From assembly GCF_007828035.1 (NCBI RefSeq), contig NZ_VITV01000005.1:1-64000 (forward strand): DNA of 64,000 nucleotides, written 5' to 3'. Each line of letters begins with the position of its first letter. Position 1 is the stretch's first letter. This document shows, one piece after another, positions 9,143 to 16,024 of this stretch. The stretch is from Nitrospirillum amazonense (GTDB lineage: Bacteria > Pseudomonadota > Alphaproteobacteria > Azospirillales > Azospirillaceae). A model generated the notes under the pieces. The model searched no databases and was not told where the DNA came from. It worked only from the letters and a program-made list of their open reading frames with translations. The position numbers and the translations under genes were made by a program.

Positions 9143-9763
9143 ATGAAGCTCTATCACCATCCCTTGTCGGGCCACTCCCACCGGGCGCGCCTGTTTCTCT
9201 CGCTGCTGGCCGTGCCGCACGACTTGGTCGAGGTCGACCTGGCGGCCGGCGCCCACAAGAAGCCGGAGTTCCTGGCCCTGAACCCCTTCGGCCAGGTACC
9301 GGTGCTGGACGACGACGGCGTCGTCGTGTCGGACTCCAACGCCATCCTGGTCTACCTCGCCCGCAAGCTGGGACGCGCCGACTGGCTGCCCGAGGACGCG
9401 CAGGGCACCGCCGCCGTGCAGCGCTGGCTGTCGGTGGCGGCGGGTGAGGTGGCGTACGGCCCGGCGGCGGCCCGCCTGGTCACGGTCTTCGGGTCCAAGC
9501 ACAACCCGCAAGAGGTAATCGCCCGGGCGCACGGCCTGCTGAAGAACCTGGAGTCCCATCTGGTGGGCCGGGACTGGCTGGTGGGCGGGGCGCCGACCAT
9601 CGCCGACGTGGCGCTCTACAGCTACGTGGCCCGCGCCCCGGAAGGAAACGTCGACCTGTCGGGCTATCCCGGCGTCATCGCCTTCCTGCGCCGGATCGAG
9701 GCGCTGCCGGGCTTCGTGCCCTTCGTCGAGACGCCGGTGGGCCTGTCCGCTACCGCTGCGTGA
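9143..9763 (+). CDS. Glutathione S-transferase
   Basis: A 206-residue GST. The N-terminal thioredoxin-like domain ([17 protein letters not shown], with [14 protein letters not shown] and the glutathione-contacting DSNAIL) is followed by an all-helical domain from about residue 85, with the [15 protein letters not shown]-capping/hydrophobic-staple segment. It conjugates glutathione to electrophiles or reduces peroxides. The start at 9143 gives the typical MKLY beginning; an upstream in-frame ATG at 9110 adds 11 residues not typical of the family. It is followed 78 bp later by a flavin/iron-sulfur reductase gene, probably in one operon. Confidence 0.88.
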   Translation: MKLYHHPLSGHSHRARLFLSLLAVPHDLVEVDLAAGAHKKPEFLALNPFGQVPVLDDDGVVVSDSNAILVYLARKLGRADWLPEDAQGTAAVQRWLSVAAGEVAYGPAAARLVTVFGSKHNPQEVIARAHGLLKNLESHLVGRDWLVGGAPTIADVALYSYVARAPEGNVDLSGYPGVIAFLRRIEALPGFVPFVETPVGLSATAA

Positions 9764-9801
9764 TCCCGTGGCACGGGCGCGCCACCAGGTGCGCCCGCCG
9801 G

Positions 9802-9839
9802 CCCAGACCGAAAGAGGTGGGCCAGACCGAAGGAGGTGG
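9802..9839 (+). repeat. Tandem 19-bp duplication carrying two Shine-Dalgarno sequences
   Basis: The 19-bp segments 9802-9820 and 9821-9839 match at 17 of 19 positions. Each contains a purine-rich ribosome-binding sequence (AAAGAGGTGG, then AAGGAGGTGG). The second lies at ideal distance from the ATG at 9842; the first is a near copy. Confidence 0.75.
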
Positions 9840-9841
9840 AA

Positions 9842-11911
9842 ATGAGCGACACCGCATTGGCCAAGCTGGCGGTCTGGCATGCCGGCGAGAAGACCATCCA
9901 GGAGAAGGTCGGTGTGGCCGAGCGGATGGCAAGCGTGGGGCAGCGGGTGATCCGCGACTACATGCCCGACCAGCACCGCGACTTCTACGCCCAGATCCCC
10001 TTCATCGTGGCGGGCAGTGTCGATCCCGCCGGCGATGCCTGGGCCACGCTGCTGGCGGGACGGCCGGGTTTCATCACCTCCCCCACGCCCCGGTCGCTGG
10101 CGATCGACGCGCGGCCCGACCCCACCGATCCGGCGGCACAGGGCATTGGGGAAGGTCAGGCCATCGGCTTGCTGGGCATCGAGCTGCACACCCGCCGGCG
10201 CAACCGGGTGAACGGTATCCTGCGGTCCGGCGCCGGTCCCTTCCTTTTCCAGGTCGATCAGAGCTTCGGCAACTGCCCGCAGTATATCCAGCTGCGCGAT
10301 TACCGTCTGGCGCGCGACCCCGCCGAGGTGTTCACCGGCCCGGTGCTGGAAGGCACCGAACTGGATGCCGAGGCGCGACGCATGATCGCGGCGGCGGACA
10401 CCTTCTTCGTGGCGTCATACGCCGACCGGGACGACCGCCGCCAGGTGGACGTGTCGCACCGCGGTGGCAAGGCCGGCTTCGTCCGGGTGGCCGCGGACGG
10501 CACGCTGACCATCCCCGACTTCGCCGGCAACCTGTTCTTCGCCACGCTGGGCAACATCCTGGTGAACGGCAAGGCAGGGCTGGTGTTCATCGATTTCGAG
10601 ACCGGCGACATGCTGCAGCTGACGGGCGACGCCCAGGTCATCCTGGACAGCCCAGAGGTTGCCGCCTTCCAGGGGGCGGAGCGGCTGTGGACCTTCCGCG
10701 CCCGGCGGGTGGTGCGGCGCCCGGGCGCCTTCGCCCTGCGCTGGGATTTCCAGGAGGACGGATGGTCCCCCAATTCCCTGATGACGGGCGACTGGGCGCA
10801 AGCCGCCGATCGTCTGCGCGCGGCGGACCTGGCCACGCGCTGGCGGCCGTTCAAGGTGACACGGATCGTGGATGAAAGCGCCGCTATCCGTTCCTTCCAC
10901 CTGATGCCGGACGACGGCGCCGGCCTGATCCCGCATGAGGCGGGGCAGCACCTGCCCATCCGCCTGGCCCTTCCCGGCACGGACAAGCCGGCCATCCGCA
11001 CCTACACCCTGTCGGTGGCGCCGTCCGACGCCGTCTATCGTATCAGCGTCAAGCGCGACGGCCTGGTCTCCAGCCATCTGCACGACCATGTCCGCGTGGG
11101 TGACGTCATCGAGGCGCGGGCGCCGGCCGGGGGCTTCACCATCGACGCCCGGCAGAAGCGGCCGGCCGTGCTGCTGGGCGCCGGCGTGGGCATCACGCCC
11201 ATGCTGGCCATGCTGCGCCACGTGGTTTACGAGGGCCTGCGGACCCGCGGCATCCGCCCCACCACCCTGTTCCATGCCGCCCGGACCAAGACGGACCGGC
11301 CCTTCGAGGCCGAGGTGGCGGAACTGGTGGCGGCGGCCAAGGGTGCCGTGCGGGTCGTGCGGGTGCTGAGCGACGCCACCGGCGCGGCGGAGGGGGCCGA
11401 TTACGAGGCCGCCGGGCGCATCGACATGGCGCTGCTGGGCCGCTTCCTGGCATTCAACGACTATGACTTCTACCTGTGCGGTCCGGGGCCCTTCATGCAG
11501 GCGATCTACGATGGCTTGCGCGGCCTGAACGTCGCCGATGAGCGCATCCATGCCGAGGCTTTCGGCCCCTCTTCCCTGGTGCGGACAGCCGACAAGGCCG
11601 CCGTCGCGCCGCCGGTGCGTCAGCCGCCCGCCACCGGCCCCGTGCCGGTGGTGTTCACCACCGCGCTGAAGGAGGCGCGCTGGACGCCTGGGTCCGGCAC
11701 GCTGCTGGAACTGGCGGAGGCCCGGGGCCTGAGTCCTGAGTTCAGCTGCCGCTCGGGCACCTGCGGCAGTTGCCGGACCAAGGTCCTGGCCGGGGCCGTG
11801 ACTTACGTGAAGGAGCCAACCGCCCCGGTGGCCGAGGGCGAGGCGCTGATCTGCTGCGCCGTCCCGGCCGAGCAGCCCGAGGGCGCGGGCCCGCTGCAAC
11901 TGGCCCTCTGA
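9842..11911 (+). CDS. PNPOx-like flavin domain fused to FNR-type reductase and 2Fe-2S ferredoxin
   Basis: A 689-residue soluble three-part redox enzyme. Residues about 1-320 are a pyridoxamine-5'-phosphate-oxidase-like split-barrel (FMN-binding type; FGNCPQYIQLRD, DFAGNLFFATLGNILVN). Residues about 335-560 are a ferredoxin-NADP-reductase module: the FAD segment IRTYTLSVAPS, the NAD(P) segment LLGAGVGITPML, and FYLCGPGPFM. Residues about 600-689 are a plant-type 2Fe-2S ferredoxin with CRSGTCGSC plus a distal Cys in LICCAV. Electrons likely run NAD(P)H to FAD to 2Fe-2S and possibly to the N-terminal flavin. The substrate is unknown. The ATG at 9842 with AGGAGGT is preferred to a GTG two codons upstream. 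Such fusions often lie beside GST and LysR genes, as here. Confidence 0.85.
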   Translation: MSDTALAKLAVWHAGEKTIQEKVGVAERMASVGQRVIRDYMPDQHRDFYAQIPFIVAGSVDPAGDAWATLLAGRPGFITSPTPRSLAIDARPDPTDPAAQGIGEGQAIGLLGIELHTRRRNRVNGILRSGAGPFLFQVDQSFGNCPQYIQLRDYRLARDPAEVFTGPVLEGTELDAEARRMIAAADTFFVASYADRDDRRQVDVSHRGGKAGFVRVAADGTLTIPDFAGNLFFATLGNILVNGKAGLVFIDFETGDMLQLTGDAQVILDSPEVAAFQGAERLWTFRARRVVRRPGAFALRWDFQEDGWSPNSLMTGDWAQAADRLRAADLATRWRPFKVTRIVDESAAIRSFHLMPDDGAGLIPHEAGQHLPIRLALPGTDKPAIRTYTLSVAPSDAVYRISVKRDGLVSSHLHDHVRVGDVIEARAPAGGFTIDARQKRPAVLLGAGVGITPMLAMLRHVVYEGLRTRGIRPTTLFHAARTKTDRPFEAEVAELVAAAKGAVRVVRVLSDATGAAEGADYEAAGRIDMALLGRFLAFNDYDFYLCGPGPFMQAIYDGLRGLNVADERIHAEAFGPSSLVRTADKAAVAPPVRQPPATGPVPVVFTTALKEARWTPGSGTLLELAEARGLSPEFSCRSGTCGSCRTKVLAGAVTYVKEPTAPVAEGEALICCAVPAEQPEGAGPLQLAL

Positions 11912-11932
11912 TCCCGAACCGGAGATGACATC

Positions 11933-12157
11933 ATGTTTTACCTGCTGATGCCGGAGGCCATGGACATGGCCGCCGAAGCCGCCCGGCTGACCCTCTGGCT
12001 ATTGCACCGGCGGCTCGCCCGCCTCCGCTTCCTGCTTCGCGGCCCCGCCGCCGTCGGCGTCGACCTGCGGGGGACCCTGGCCAAGGGCGAGTTGCCGGCC
12101 ACCTTGCGCGAGCGTATCGCGCTGGCCATCGCCGAAGGCCACGGCTGCGACTTTTGA
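11933..12157 (+). CDS. Truncated carboxymuconolactone-decarboxylase/AhpD-like mini-protein
   Basis: A 74-residue product. Its last 30 residues (LAKGELPATLRERIALAIAE then GHGCDF) match the N-terminal part of CMD/AhpD-like proteins, where the segment normally continues as G-C-x-x-C-x-x-x-H. Here the frame stops with TGA exactly where the second Cys of CxxC should be. A ribosome-binding sequence (GGAGATGAC) precedes the ATG and the gene follows the reductase by 21 bp. It could be a nonsense-truncated remnant or a retained mini-gene. The following gene at 12172 resembles the other half of the same fold in another frame. Confidence 0.5.
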   Translation: MFYLLMPEAMDMAAEAARLTLWLLHRRLARLRFLLRGPAAVGVDLRGTLAKGELPATLRERIALAIAEGHGCDF

Positions 12158-12171
12158 AAGGGCATGGACCC

Positions 12172-12486
12172 ATGACCGCCGACACGCTGGATGGGCGCGC
12201 GCGCCTGTCGATCGAACTGGCCCTGACCGCCGGCACCCCCGATCCCCGGCAGGACGCGGCTGCCCGCGCGCTGGGCATGTCGGGCGCGGAAATCGACGCC
12301 GCCCGCCAGGGCCGGAGCTTCGACGTGCGCACGTCCCTCGCCCTGGCGCTGGCGCTGGCGACGGAGGACCTGCGCCAGGACCGCCGCGCCAGGGCGCTCA
12401 AGGCCGGCATTCCCGAAGCGGCCTGTCGCGAAATCGAGGCCCTGGCGCGCCAGGCCGGTACCGGAGGAGGGCCTCGCCATGTGTGA
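12172..12486 (+). CDS. Degenerate CMD/AhpD-like small protein
   Basis: A 104-residue protein whose middle (AAARALGMSGAEIDAARQGR followed by SFDVRTSLALALALA) resembles the C-terminal half of carboxymuconolactone-decarboxylase/AhpD-like proteins. The segment that should carry the CxxC-x-x-x-H peroxidase site reads GTPDPRQD, so the redox cysteines are missing. AAAGGG lies 9 bases before the ATG. It overlaps the next mini-gene by 8 bp. Either a degenerate second half of a split ancestral gene or an independent non-catalytic paralogue. Confidence 0.5.
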   Translation: MTADTLDGRARLSIELALTAGTPDPRQDAAARALGMSGAEIDAARQGRSFDVRTSLALALALATEDLRQDRRARALKAGIPEAACREIEALARQAGTGGGPRHV

Positions 12487-12622
12487 CGCCGACCAAGTGG
12501 ATGACGGGGAAGAGAAGCCTCCGGCCCGTTGGGACGGGGCGCCGCCGCCGCCTGACTATTTTCGCGACATGATCATCCAGGATCCATGTACTTATGCGGA
12601 ATTTCTGGCCCGGCTGATGTGA
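12479..12622 (+). CDS. 47-residue small protein
   Basis: A short gene from ATG 12479 to TGA 12620-12622, overlapping the previous frame by 8 bp. It has a strong ribosome-binding sequence (GGAGGAGG, about 9 bases upstream). The product is acidic at the N-terminus (MCDADQVDDGEEK), then proline-rich (GAPPPPDYF), then amphipathic (CTYAEFLARLM). No family is recognised. The strong Shine-Dalgarno and tight overlap suggest translational coupling with its neighbours in the redox operon, just before the LysR gene. Confidence 0.5.
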   Translation: MCDADQVDDGEEKPPARWDGAPPPPDYFRDMIIQDPCTYAEFLARLM

Positions 12623-12647
12623 AGGCCGGGCGCGGGGGGAGGGTTTC

Positions 12648-13538
12648 ATGGATCGCTGGCAGGCCATGCGCATCTTCGTGAAGGTGGCAGAGACGGAGAG
12701 CTTCGCCGAAGCGGCGCGCCATCTGCACCTGAGCGCGCCGGCGGTTACCCGCGCCATCGCGGCGCTGGAGGAAACCATCGGCGCCCGCCTGTTCGTGCGC
12801 ACCACACGCTCGGTCAAGCTGACCGAGGCCGGCGGGCGCTATTTCGACGATTGCCGGCGCATCCTGGCCGACATCACAGAGGCGGAGGCCGCCGCCGCCG
12901 GGTCTTACGCCACGCCCTCGGGAATGCTGACCGTCACCGCGTCCTTGCTGTTCGGGCAGATGTACGTGCTGCCCATCGTGACGGACTATTTGGACGCCTA
13001 TCCGGCCATGACGGCGCGCACCTTCTTCGTCGACCGCCCGGTAAACATTGTCGAGGAAGGGGTGGACGTGGCCGTCCGCATCGGTCGCCTGCCGGATTCA
13101 GGCTTCACGGCCATCAAGGTGGGAACGGTCCGCCGGGTAGTTTGTGGCGCGCCGGCCTATTTTGAGAAGCATGGCGTGCCCACCGCCCCGGCGGAGCTGA
13201 AGGATCACCGCATCGCCGTTTCCACCAGCGCCTGGGCCTCACCCGAATGGCGCTTCGCCGGCGATCAGCGGGTCGTCATCCATCCCACCCTGCACTGCAA
13301 CACCAACGAGGCGGCGATCGCCACCGCCCAGGCCGGCTGGGGGCTGACGCGGGTGCTGCACTACCAGATCGGCCCGGCCTTGCTGGAGGGGCGCTTGCAG
13401 GTGGTGCTTAGCGAGTATGAGGAGCCGCCGCTGCCCATCCACGTGCTGTACGCCGAGGGGAGGCAGGCGCCGGCCAAGATCAGGGCCTTCGTCGATAGGG
13501 CGGTGGCCGCGTTGCGGGGCAATCGTTTACTGAACTGA
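12648..13538 (+). CDS. LysR-family transcriptional regulator
   Basis: A 296-residue LysR-type regulator. The N-terminal winged helix-turn-helix (RIFVKVAETESFAEAARHLH and APAVTRAIAALEETIGARLF) is followed by a linker helix and a periplasmic-binding-like effector domain (from about residue 92). It ends in the VALRGN-type C-terminal helix. LysR proteins bind T-N11-A dyads near divergent promoters; the only perfect dyad nearby is at 9021-9045, so it probably controls the hydrolase and the GST/reductase block. A GGGGGGAGGG ribosome-binding sequence precedes the ATG. Its end lies 4 bp from the convergent GntR gene. Confidence 0.92.
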   Translation: MDRWQAMRIFVKVAETESFAEAARHLHLSAPAVTRAIAALEETIGARLFVRTTRSVKLTEAGGRYFDDCRRILADITEAEAAAAGSYATPSGMLTVTASLLFGQMYVLPIVTDYLDAYPAMTARTFFVDRPVNIVEEGVDVAVRIGRLPDSGFTAIKVGTVRRVVCGAPAYFEKHGVPTAPAELKDHRIAVSTSAWASPEWRFAGDQRVVIHPTLHCNTNEAAIATAQAGWGLTRVLHYQIGPALLEGRLQVVLSEYEEPPLPIHVLYAEGRQAPAKIRAFVDRAVAALRGNRLLN

Positions 13539-13542
13539 CGCC

Positions 13543-14304
13543 TCAAACGCCCGCGCGCCGGCGCAACTCGTCGCGCTTGGCCGCTACCTCGGCGCGGGCG
13601 CGCTGCACGGCCTCCATCTCCGTCGCCTCCAGCAGGCCTTCGATGACGCGGCCCAGATGGTCGCGCATGGCGGCGCGGGCGGCCTGAGGGTCGCGGGCGG
13701 CCAGGCTCTGCACGATGCGCTGATGTTCCTCCACCCGGGGGAGGTCGCCCGCGGTGCGGGCGCGTTCCAGCATGGCCATGCACAGCGGCGACTTGTAGCG
13801 CATGTCCCACAGCTGCTCGACCACGCCGACCAGGGCGGTGTTGCGACTGGCCCGTGCGATGGTCAGGTGGAAGCGGCGGTCGGCCTGTTCTCCCACCGCG
13901 TTGCGCTCGTTCTCCTCCCCGATCTCGCGCAGCAGGGCGGCCAAAACCGCCAGCTCCTCATCGGTGATCGTGGTGGCGGCCAGGGCGGCCACCTCGCCCT
14001 CCACCAGGCGGCGCGCCTCGGTCAGCTCAAAGGCGCCGATGTCCAGTTCCGCCGCCGCCTCGCCGGCGGGCAACTGCTCCGTCACATAGATGCCGGAGCC
14101 ATGGCGCGCCTCCACCAGCCCCAGGATTTCCAGGGTGATCATGGCCTCGCGTACCGTGGGGCGGCTGACATCGAACGTTTCCGCCAGATCGCGTTCCGAG
14201 GGCAGGCGCTGGCCGGTGGCGTAGACGCCCCGGCGGATGTCGGCGGCGATGGCATCGGCCACCTGGCGGTACAGGCGCTGGCCATTGGCGGGAAGGGGCA
14301 GCAT
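13543..14304 (-). CDS. GntR/FadR-subfamily regulator of hexuronate genes
   Basis: A 253-residue GntR regulator with an N-terminal winged helix (PSERDLAETFDVSRPTVREA, HGSGIYV wing) and a C-terminal all-helical FCD effector domain from about residue 90, containing the metal/ligand histidines (RRFHLTIA, EEHQRIV, DHLGRV). It resembles the UxuR/ExuR group that represses hexuronate catabolism. It is divergent from the mannonate dehydratase gene. A TGCTCTGACCA site lies just upstream of its own start (14310-14320) and three further TGGTnnGACCA sites lie at the promoters of the neighbouring genes, so autoregulation and control of the island are likely. Confidence 0.9.
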   Translation of the reverse strand: MLPLPANGQRLYRQVADAIAADIRRGVYATGQRLPSERDLAETFDVSRPTVREAMITLEILGLVEARHGSGIYVTEQLPAGEAAAELDIGAFELTEARRLVEGEVAALAATTITDEELAVLAALLREIGEENERNAVGEQADRRFHLTIARASRNTALVGVVEQLWDMRYKSPLCMAMLERARTAGDLPRVEEHQRIVQSLAARDPQAARAAMRDHLGRVIEGLLEATEMEAVQRARAEVAAKRDELRRRAGV

Positions 14305-14309
14305 GCGAG

Positions 14310-14320
14310 TGCTCTGACCA
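14310..14320. promoter_or_regulatory. GntR operator O1 (imperfect)
   Basis: TGCTCTGACCA differs at one base from the palindrome TGGTCTGACCA and lies 6 bp upstream of the GntR start codon, consistent with autoregulation. Confidence 0.5.
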
Positions 14321-14387
14321 GATGTGGGGCGGAGGATGTCCAGAATAGGGCAGGGGACGCCCTGTCCGCCACCCCAATATCGACTTC

Positions 14388-14431
14388 TTGACAGGCCTCT
14401 GAGCCTATGAAAGACATAAGTGGTAAGACCA
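14388..14431 (+). promoter_or_regulatory. Promoter with GntR operator O2 before manD
   Basis: A consensus -35 TTGACA lies at 14388-14393. The palindrome TGGTAAGACCA at 14421-14431 overlaps the expected transcription start, a typical repressor position. The -10 between them is poorly defined. Confidence 0.65.
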
Positions 14432-14493
14432 ATTTACGGGCATTCCCAGGCCGTCCCGCCGGGGCCGTCCGATCCAGAGTAAAGGTTCGACCG

Positions 14494-15705
14494 ATGTTGA
14501 AGATCAAGGACGCCCGGGTGGTGGTAACCTGCCCCGGCCGCAATTTCGTGACGTTGCGCATCGAGACGGCGGACGGCCTGTACGGGCTGGGCGATGCCAC
14601 CTTGAACGGCCGCGAACTGGCGGTGGTCAGCTATCTCGCCGACCACGTCATCCCCTGCCTGATCGGCCGGGACGCCCACCAGATCGAGGACATCTGGCAA
14701 TACCTTTACAGGGGGGCCTATTGGCGCCGTGGGCCTGTCACCATGTCGGCCATCGCCGCCGTTGACATGGCCCTATGGGACATCAAGGCCAAGGCGGCCA
14801 ACATGCCCCTCTATCAGTTGCTGGGTGGCGCTTGCCGCACTGGCGTCATGGTCTACGGTCATGCCAACGGCCAGACCATCGAGGAGACGGTGGACGAGGC
14901 GTTGAAGTACCAGGCCTTAGGCTATAAGGCCATCCGCCTGCAGTCCGGCGTGCCGGGCCTGCCCTCCACCTACGGCGTTTCCGGCGACAAGATGTTCTAC
15001 GAGCCGGCGGACGGCGCCCTGCCGACGGAGAACGTGTGGTCCACGGCCAAGTACATGCGCACGGTGCCCAAGCTGTTCGAGGCGGCCCGCCTGGCGCTGG
15101 GCGACGATGTCCACCTGCTGCACGACGTGCATCATCGCCTGACCCCCATCGAGGCCGGGCGCCTGGGCAAGAGCCTGGAGCCCTACCGACCCTTCTGGCT
15201 GGAGGATGCCACACCGGCGGAGAATCAGGAGGCCTTCCGCCTGATCCGCCAGCACACCACGACGCCCCTGGCGGTGGGTGAGGTGTTCAACACCATCTGG
15301 GACTGCAAGGACCTGATCCAGAACCAGTTGATCGACTATATCCGCGCCACGGTGGTGCACGCCGGTGGCATCACCCACCTGCGCCGCATCGCCAACCTCG
15401 CGGACCTGTACCAGGTCCGCACCGGCTGCCACGGCGCCACCGACTTGTCGCCCGTGACCATGGCGGCGGCCCTGCATTTCGACCTGTCCATCCCCAACTT
15501 CGGCGTCCAGGAATACATGCGCCACACGGCGGAGACGGACGCCGTCTTCCCCCACGCCTACAGCTTCAAGGACGGCTACCTGCACCCCGGCGACGCCCCA
15601 GGCCTGGGTGTGGACCTGGATGAGGGCTTGGCCGCCAAATACCCCTACAGCCGCGCCTTCCTGCCGGTGAACCGCCTGGAAGACGGCACTATGTACAACT
15701 GGTAA
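14494..15705 (+). CDS. manD: D-mannonate dehydratase, enolase-superfamily type (ManD)
   Basis: A 403-residue enzyme that dehydrates D-mannonate to 2-keto-3-deoxy-D-gluconate in glucuronate catabolism. The enolase-superfamily capping domain (residues 1 to about 115, [14 protein letters not shown]) and a (beta/alpha)7-beta barrel are present. Metal-ligand and acid/base candidates are [11 protein letters not shown] (Asp and His), [10 protein letters not shown] (Glu), [10 protein letters not shown] (Glu) and the [10 protein letters not shown] loop His. Length and the ending DGTMYNW match the ManD/RspA group. It starts at the ATG preceded by GAGTAAAGG; an in-frame ATG at 14407 lies upstream of the operator and is not the start. 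Regulated by the divergent GntR through 14421-14431. Family members vary in mannonate activity. Confidence 0.92.
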   Translation: MLKIKDARVVVTCPGRNFVTLRIETADGLYGLGDATLNGRELAVVSYLADHVIPCLIGRDAHQIEDIWQYLYRGAYWRRGPVTMSAIAAVDMALWDIKAKAANMPLYQLLGGACRTGVMVYGHANGQTIEETVDEALKYQALGYKAIRLQSGVPGLPSTYGVSGDKMFYEPADGALPTENVWSTAKYMRTVPKLFEAARLALGDDVHLLHDVHHRLTPIEAGRLGKSLEPYRPFWLEDATPAENQEAFRLIRQHTTTPLAVGEVFNTIWDCKDLIQNQLIDYIRATVVHAGGITHLRRIANLADLYQVRTGCHGATDLSPVTMAAALHFDLSIPNFGVQEYMRHTAETDAVFPHAYSFKDGYLHPGDAPGLGVDLDEGLAAKYPYSRAFLPVNRLEDGTMYNW

Positions 15706-15747
15706 GGGCGGGTTTGGCTGACCGCCTTAATTTAATCCTGGAGGCCA

Positions 15748-15758
15748 TGGTCTGACCA
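15748..15758. promoter_or_regulatory. GntR operator O3
   Basis: TGGTCTGACCA, a palindrome with one-base symmetry centre, lies in the 318-bp intergenic region before the GH2 gene. It is 42 bp from the next copy, about four helical turns. Confidence 0.65.
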
Positions 15759-15774
15759 CGGCGCGGTCATCCGG

Positions 15775-15801
15775 TTGACAGGCGTCATGTGGTATGACCA
15801 C
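15775..15801 (+). promoter_or_regulatory. Promoter -35 with GntR operator O4 before the GH2 gene
   Basis: TTGACA at 15775-15780 is followed by GTGGTATGACCAC (15789-15801), which fills the spacer/-10 region. Binding there would block RNA polymerase. Nothing else is evident in the rest of the 15706-16024 gap. Confidence 0.6.
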
Positions 15802-16024
15802 TATCCCGCTCCCTCCTGTCCCACCCATCCGGCCACGCGGTTCCGCCAAGGTGCCGGACGGGTGGCTTCTTTCATTTGTCCCGTGTTCAGGTCACACCTT
15901 TCCACAGATCATGCGGCGGAAAGCCGGTAGCCTTGACCACGCTGGCCGGTCGTGAGAGCCCCGGGGTGGCAGTCCCCGTGTCCGGCTTATGCCTAAGAAA
16001 CAATGCCTTGAAGGAAGGAACCCC

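Noticed and set aside
12146-12172. Selenocysteine read-through at the TGA of the 11933 gene (CxxU site of an AhpD-like protein)
   Set aside because: The TGA stands in place of the second Cys, which is suggestive, but reading through gives only five more codons before another TGA, so no selenoprotein could result.
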